A stretch of 64,000 nt of DNA from CAVVST01 sp963750995 (GTDB lineage Bacteria; Acidobacteriota; Vicinamibacteria; Vicinamibacterales; UBA2999), in NCBI GenBank assembly GCA_963750995.1, contig CAVVST010000004.1:124001-188000 (forward strand), read 5' to 3'. Positions within the stretch are counted from its first letter, which is position 1, and each line of letters opens with the position of its first letter. The translations under genes were made by a program, and so were the position numbers. Positions 60,584-64,000 of the stretch are shown here, piece after piece. Below the pieces are notes generated by a model that saw only the letters and a program-made list of their open reading frames with translations, made no database searches and had not been told where the DNA came from.

Positions 60584-62728
60584 ATGCCGCGCCCAGCGTC
60601 CGCAGCCACGCGCAAGTGGCGAGCTACGTTCATCACCACGCTCGTCGTGATGGCGGTCGCAGGTTCCGCCCTCGCCGGCTGGTGGTACGCGCGCGAATCC
60701 ACTCCGGTCCGCGGACCGATCGTCCTGATTTCGGTTGACGGCCTTCGTCCGACGCGCCTGCCCGTGTACAGCGACACGGCCGCTGCTCCCTCGGCAACGC
60801 CATCGATTGACGCGCTTGCTGCCGACGCCGTCGTCTTCGATCGCGCGTATACACATTCACCGCTGACGCTGCCGGCCCACGCGTCGCTCCTGGCGGGGCA
60901 GCTGCCGTTCGAACATGGCGTGCGCGACGAAGCGGGCTTTGCGCTCAAAGACGATGCGAGGTCGATGGCGGAGCTGCTGCGGAACCGCGGGTTCGACACC
61001 GGGGCCGCCGTCTCCTCGTTCCTTCTGCGGCCCGAATCCGGAGTCGCGCAGGGATTCTCGTTCTTCGACGCCGAGTTGCCCGATCGGCCCGATGCCGTCG
61101 TCCCAGCCGTCGAGCGCGACGGCGCGGACACCACCGACGCGGCGGCGCGATGGGTGCGCTCGCGGCGCGGGCGGCGGTTCTTCCTCTTCGTGCAGGTCAA
61201 CGAACGCAGCGCCGAACCTGCCGTGACCCAGCTGGTCACCGAGCTCAAGGAACTCGGCCTCTACGACGAGGCCACCATCGTGCTCACCGCGGACCGTGGC
61301 GACGTGGACGCCGGCGCGGCGCTCGACGATGCGTCGCTGCGCGTGCCGCTGCTGGTCAAGCAGCCGGATGGTGAAGGGGCGGGCCGCCGGGTTACCGTCC
61401 CGGTGCAGCACATCGATATCCTGCCGACGGTACTCGACCTTATTCGCGCGCCGATCCCCTCCGACCTCCGCGGCCGTTCGCTGCGCGCGGTCCTCGAGGG
61501 CGAGTCGGGCGAGGTGCCGGATCGGCCGATCTACGCCGAATCCCTGGCGGAACACTTCCGCTTTGGCGGTCCGGCAAAGTTTGCCGTGGCGAGCTCCGAC
61601 CACCTCTTTGTCCGCGGGGGACGCGAGGAGCTGATCGATCTGGCGCGCGGCGACGTCATCACGCCTCAGCCCGAGGATCCCGAAGCGACCCGCCTGCGCG
61701 CCGAGCTCGACCGTCTGATTGAAGGGCGGCCGGTCGAGCCGCCGGCCGAGATCGCGCCGGCCGACGAAGACCATTACGCAGCGCTCGGTTATCTCGGCAC
61801 GGTCCCCATGGTTGCGCCCGACTCGCTGCCGCTGGATCCAGAGGAGGAAGCACGGGTCCTGGAGACGCATCGCGAGGCGGCGATGCTCGCCGGCCAGAAG
61901 AAGTACGTGGCTGCGATCGATCACCTTCGCCGCATTGCGCGCGCGCATCCGCAGATGACGGTAGTCCCCTACCAGCTCGGCGTGCTTCTGTTGCGGACGG
62001 GACGACTGGCGGAGGCTGAAGCCTCATTCCGCGCGGCTGCGCTGGTCGAACCGGATAATCCGTATATCCCGGCGGCGCTGGCCGGCGTCTTGGTACGGGC
62101 CGGGAGAGTGGACGAAGCGCGCGACCGCGCCGCACTTGGCGTGGCGCTGGCCGAGCATCGTGATGCGCGTGCACGCGCCGCGGCGTACGAAGCGGCCGCG
62201 CGGGTCGCGCTCGCGGAGAACCAACCGGAGCAGGCCGACCTGTTCGCCGAGGCCGCTCAACGCGAAGATCCCGCAGTGCCCATGACCCCATTCGTCCGCG
62301 GCCGCATCCTGCACGCGGAGGGGCGATACGAGGAGTCGCTGGCCGCATTCGAGGAGGCCGCGGCGGTCGCCACGCAGCATCAGCGACCTTTGAGGGAGCT
62401 GCACTGGTACCTTGGCGACACGCTCGCACGGCTCGAACGGCATCCCGAGGCCGAAGTGCAGTTCCGCGAGGAAATGCGGGACTTTCCGCGTAGTATCCGG
62501 GCATACTCGAGCCTCGCCATGCTGTATCGCGCGTCCAACCGGCAGGCCGGCCTCGAAGAGACACTCGACGCGCTCATCGAAGCCGCCCCGACACCTGAGG
62601 GCTACGACACGGCGGCCCGCCTCTGGGCGATCGCCGGCGAACCCGAGCGCGCCGCCACGCTCCGGGCCGACGCCCGTAGGCGCTTCCGCGGCGACCCCTC
62701 CCTGACCCTCTTCCAGCGCCCGCGCTGA
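60584..62728 (+). CDS. Sulfatase-fold hydrolase with Thr nucleophile and C-terminal TPRs
   Basis: 714 aa. Signal anchor (FITTLVVMAVAGSALAGWWY), then an alkaline-phosphatase-superfamily domain: IVLISVDGLRP (metal Asp), SPLTLPAHASLLAG, LTADRGDVDAG and VPVQHIDILPTVLDL. The usual Cys-x-Pro-x-Arg of sulfatases is TLPAH here, so the nucleophile would be Thr and no formylglycine is possible, suggesting a phosphatase or phosphodiesterase. The C-terminal ~300 residues are TPR-like helices (LLRTGRLAEAEASFRAAALV, ILHAEGRYEESLAAFEEA). Same strand as the DUF420/GGDEF gene, 14 bp apart. Confidence 0.82.
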   Translation: MPRPASAATRKWRATFITTLVVMAVAGSALAGWWYARESTPVRGPIVLISVDGLRPTRLPVYSDTAAAPSATPSIDALAADAVVFDRAYTHSPLTLPAHASLLAGQLPFEHGVRDEAGFALKDDARSMAELLRNRGFDTGAAVSSFLLRPESGVAQGFSFFDAELPDRPDAVVPAVERDGADTTDAAARWVRSRRGRRFFLFVQVNERSAEPAVTQLVTELKELGLYDEATIVLTADRGDVDAGAALDDASLRVPLLVKQPDGEGAGRRVTVPVQHIDILPTVLDLIRAPIPSDLRGRSLRAVLEGESGEVPDRPIYAESLAEHFRFGGPAKFAVASSDHLFVRGGREELIDLARGDVITPQPEDPEATRLRAELDRLIEGRPVEPPAEIAPADEDHYAALGYLGTVPMVAPDSLPLDPEEEARVLETHREAAMLAGQKKYVAAIDHLRRIARAHPQMTVVPYQLGVLLLRTGRLAEAEASFRAAALVEPDNPYIPAALAGVLVRAGRVDEARDRAALGVALAEHRDARARAAAYEAAARVALAENQPEQADLFAEAAQREDPAVPMTPFVRGRILHAEGRYEESLAAFEEAAAVATQHQRPLRELHWYLGDTLARLERHPEAEVQFREEMRDFPRSIRAYSSLAMLYRASNRQAGLEETLDALIEAAPTPEGYDTAARLWAIAGEPERAATLRADARRRFRGDPSLTLFQRPR

Positions 62729-62735
62729 CCGTCCC

Positions 62736-64000
62736 GTGGATCCACGCCCGCCCGGACCGCGTGGCGTCCCGTTGCTCGGCATGCTGCCCGCCGTGCGGAA
62801 GAACCCGACGTCGGTGTTCCTCGATGCCGCGCGCCGGTACGGCGAGGTGAGCTACTTCAAGATCGGCCCGCGGCACGGTTTCCTGGTGACCAATCCCGCC
62901 GATATCAGGCATGTGCTTCAGGACAACGCCCGCAACTATCGCAAGAGTCCGCTGTACGACAAGCTTCGCGTGTTGCTCGGCAACGGACTGCTGACGAGCG
63001 AGGGGGACTTCTGGCTGCGCCAGCGGCGGATCGCGCAGCCGGCCTTTCATCGCCAGCGGATCGCCGCGCTCGCGGGCGTCATGGCCGCCGCCGCGCGGGA
63101 GGCGGCGGCGCACTGGGAAGCGGTCGCGTCAGCCGGACGGCCGGTGGACGTCGACGAAGAAATGATGCGCCTCACGCGCACCGTCGTCCTGCGGACGCTG
63201 CTCGGCGCCGACCTCGGCCCGTTCTCCGACACCGTCGACGATGCCTGGAGAGTGCTCAACGAGCATATCGCCGAGAGCTTCTGGTCCCTGGGATTGACCG
63301 ACTGGTGGCCGTCGGCCAGGAAACGTCGATCCCAGGCGGCGCGGGCCGTACTGCGCGGAGCGGTCGACCACGTCATCGCCGAACGCCGGCGGAACCCCTC
63401 TGACGGCGCCGATCTTCTGTCGATGCTGATGACGGCGCGCGACGAAGATACGGGCGAGGCGATGACCGACGAGCAGCTGCGCGTCGAGGTCACCACGTTT
63501 CTGCTGGCGGGACAGGAGACGACGTCGCTGGCGCTGACGTGGATCTGGTATCTGCTGTCGCAGCACCCGGTCGCGCAGCGGCGTCTCGAGGACGAGGTTG
63601 ACGCGGCGCTCGACGGCCGGCCTCCCGAGTACAACGACCTGGTGAACCTCCCGTACGTGCGCATGGTGATTGACGAGGCGATGCGTCTCTACCCGCCGGC
63701 GTGGGGCTTCTCACGACAAGCGATCGGCGACGACCACATCGGCGGCTTTCGTCTGCCGCGCGGATTCCTGGTGTTCGTCGTTCCATACGTCCTCCACCGC
63801 CTGCCGGCGTTCTGGAACAATCCGGACGTCTTCGATCCCGAGCGCTTCACGCCCGAACGCGGCGCCGATCGACCGAAGTTCGTGTATCTGCCGTTTGGCG
63901 CCGGCCCGCGGCAGTGCATCGGCAACCAGTTCGCGTTGATCGAAGCGCACCTCGTCGTCGCGACGCTGGCGCAGCGATACCGGCTGCATCTCGTCCCTGG
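62736..64000 (+). CDS. Cytochrome P450 (C-terminus cut by window edge)
   Basis: 421 codons are visible from GTG 62736 (VDPRPPGPRGVPLLGMLP). Features: C-helix WLRQRRIAQPAFH, I-helix oxygen-binding FLLAGQETTSLALTW, the ExxR motif IDEAMRLYPPAW and the haem-ligand loop PFGAGPRQCIGNQFAL with the axial Cys. The closest look is to the CYP110/CYP4-like soluble bacterial class acting on hydrophobic chains. Only the last few dozen residues are missing. It starts 8 bp after the sulfatase-fold gene. Confidence 0.93.
   Translation, partial: MDPRPPGPRGVPLLGMLPAVRKNPTSVFLDAARRYGEVSYFKIGPRHGFLVTNPADIRHVLQDNARNYRKSPLYDKLRVLLGNGLLTSEGDFWLRQRRIAQPAFHRQRIAALAGVMAAAAREAAAHWEAVASAGRPVDVDEEMMRLTRTVVLRTLLGADLGPFSDTVDDAWRVLNEHIAESFWSLGLTDWWPSARKRRSQAARAVLRGAVDHVIAERRRNPSDGADLLSMLMTARDEDTGEAMTDEQLRVEVTTFLLAGQETTSLALTWIWYLLSQHPVAQRRLEDEVDAALDGRPPEYNDLVNLPYVRMVIDEAMRLYPPAWGFSRQAIGDDHIGGFRLPRGFLVFVVPYVLHRLPAFWNNPDVFDPERFTPERGADRPKFVYLPFGAGPRQCIGNQFALIEAHLVVATLAQRYRLHLVP

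Overview
The window is 64 kb of high-GC bacterial chromosome, densely coded on both strands. The protein families point to an Acidobacteriota-type organism, probably of the Vicinamibacteria kind. The evidence is two VWFA-type secreted proteins of the acidobacterial class, an Oar-like TonB-dependent receptor with a carboxypeptidase-regulatory N-terminus, a DUF5916/CBM9-like outer-membrane protein, DUF6152, a BlaR-like protease fused to TonB-C, and abundant GTAG-footed intergenic palindromes. This placement is inferred from gene content; no rRNA is present.

Layout. 0-9 kb: start of aspartokinase (cut by the window edge), exonuclease III, a YkgJ-type Cys-cluster protein, an L,D-transpeptidase/M23 peptidase pair, a fatty-acid desaturase, a histidine kinase/response regulator pair, a TIGR00300 ornithine cyclodeaminase-like enzyme and a MocR regulator. 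9-14 kb: htpX (frameshifted), a small lipoprotein (frameshifted), rhodanese, MsrA, an RluA-type pseudouridine synthase (frameshifted) and a secreted tyrosine-phosphatase-like protein. 14-20.3 kb: a minus-strand metal (probably zinc) uptake locus made of a TonB receptor, two paralogous small His/Cys-rich exported proteins, an ABC permease and binding protein, and a porin. This locus is riddled with single-base indels. 20-31 kb: PhoD (frameshifted), amidohydrolase, M19 dipeptidase, GH5-like glycosidase, VWFA/TPR protein and polyphosphate kinase. 31-45 kb: Oar-like receptor, amidohydrolase, quinone oxidoreductase preceded by a 24-bp tandem repeat, SurA/DsbA-like lipoprotein, ABM monooxygenase, VWFA protein plus frataxin, DUF5916 protein, FG-GAP protein and a BlaR/BlaI pair with its operator. 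45-54 kb: DUF6152 pair, holin-like peptide, MscS channel, a PDZ-like protein (frameshifted) followed by a long helical protein of unknown function, an SDR lacking its catalytic Tyr, a B3 metallo-beta-lactamase with the B3-E type site, and an O-methyltransferase. 54.5-64 kb: tRNA-Glu(CUC) with a degenerate second copy, M23 peptidase, cupredoxin lipoprotein, ctaA-ctaB-DUF420/GGDEF (oxidase haem and assembly genes), a sulfatase-fold/TPR protein and a cytochrome P450 cut by the window end.

Two patterns cut across the window. First, at least three families of intergenic palindromes lie directly on gene ends, and in four genes the GTAG foot of a REP-like palindrome supplies the TAG stop codon. Second, single-base indels break about nine genes while the protein sequence stays conserved in the shifted frame. 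This suggests uncorrected assembly indels more than gene decay, and it limits confidence in exact gene ends. The best candidates for undescribed biology are the duplicated His/Cys-protein plus hairpin-leader module of the metal locus, the PDZ-like/coiled-coil gene pair at 48-51 kb, and the DUF420-diguanylate cyclase fusion.
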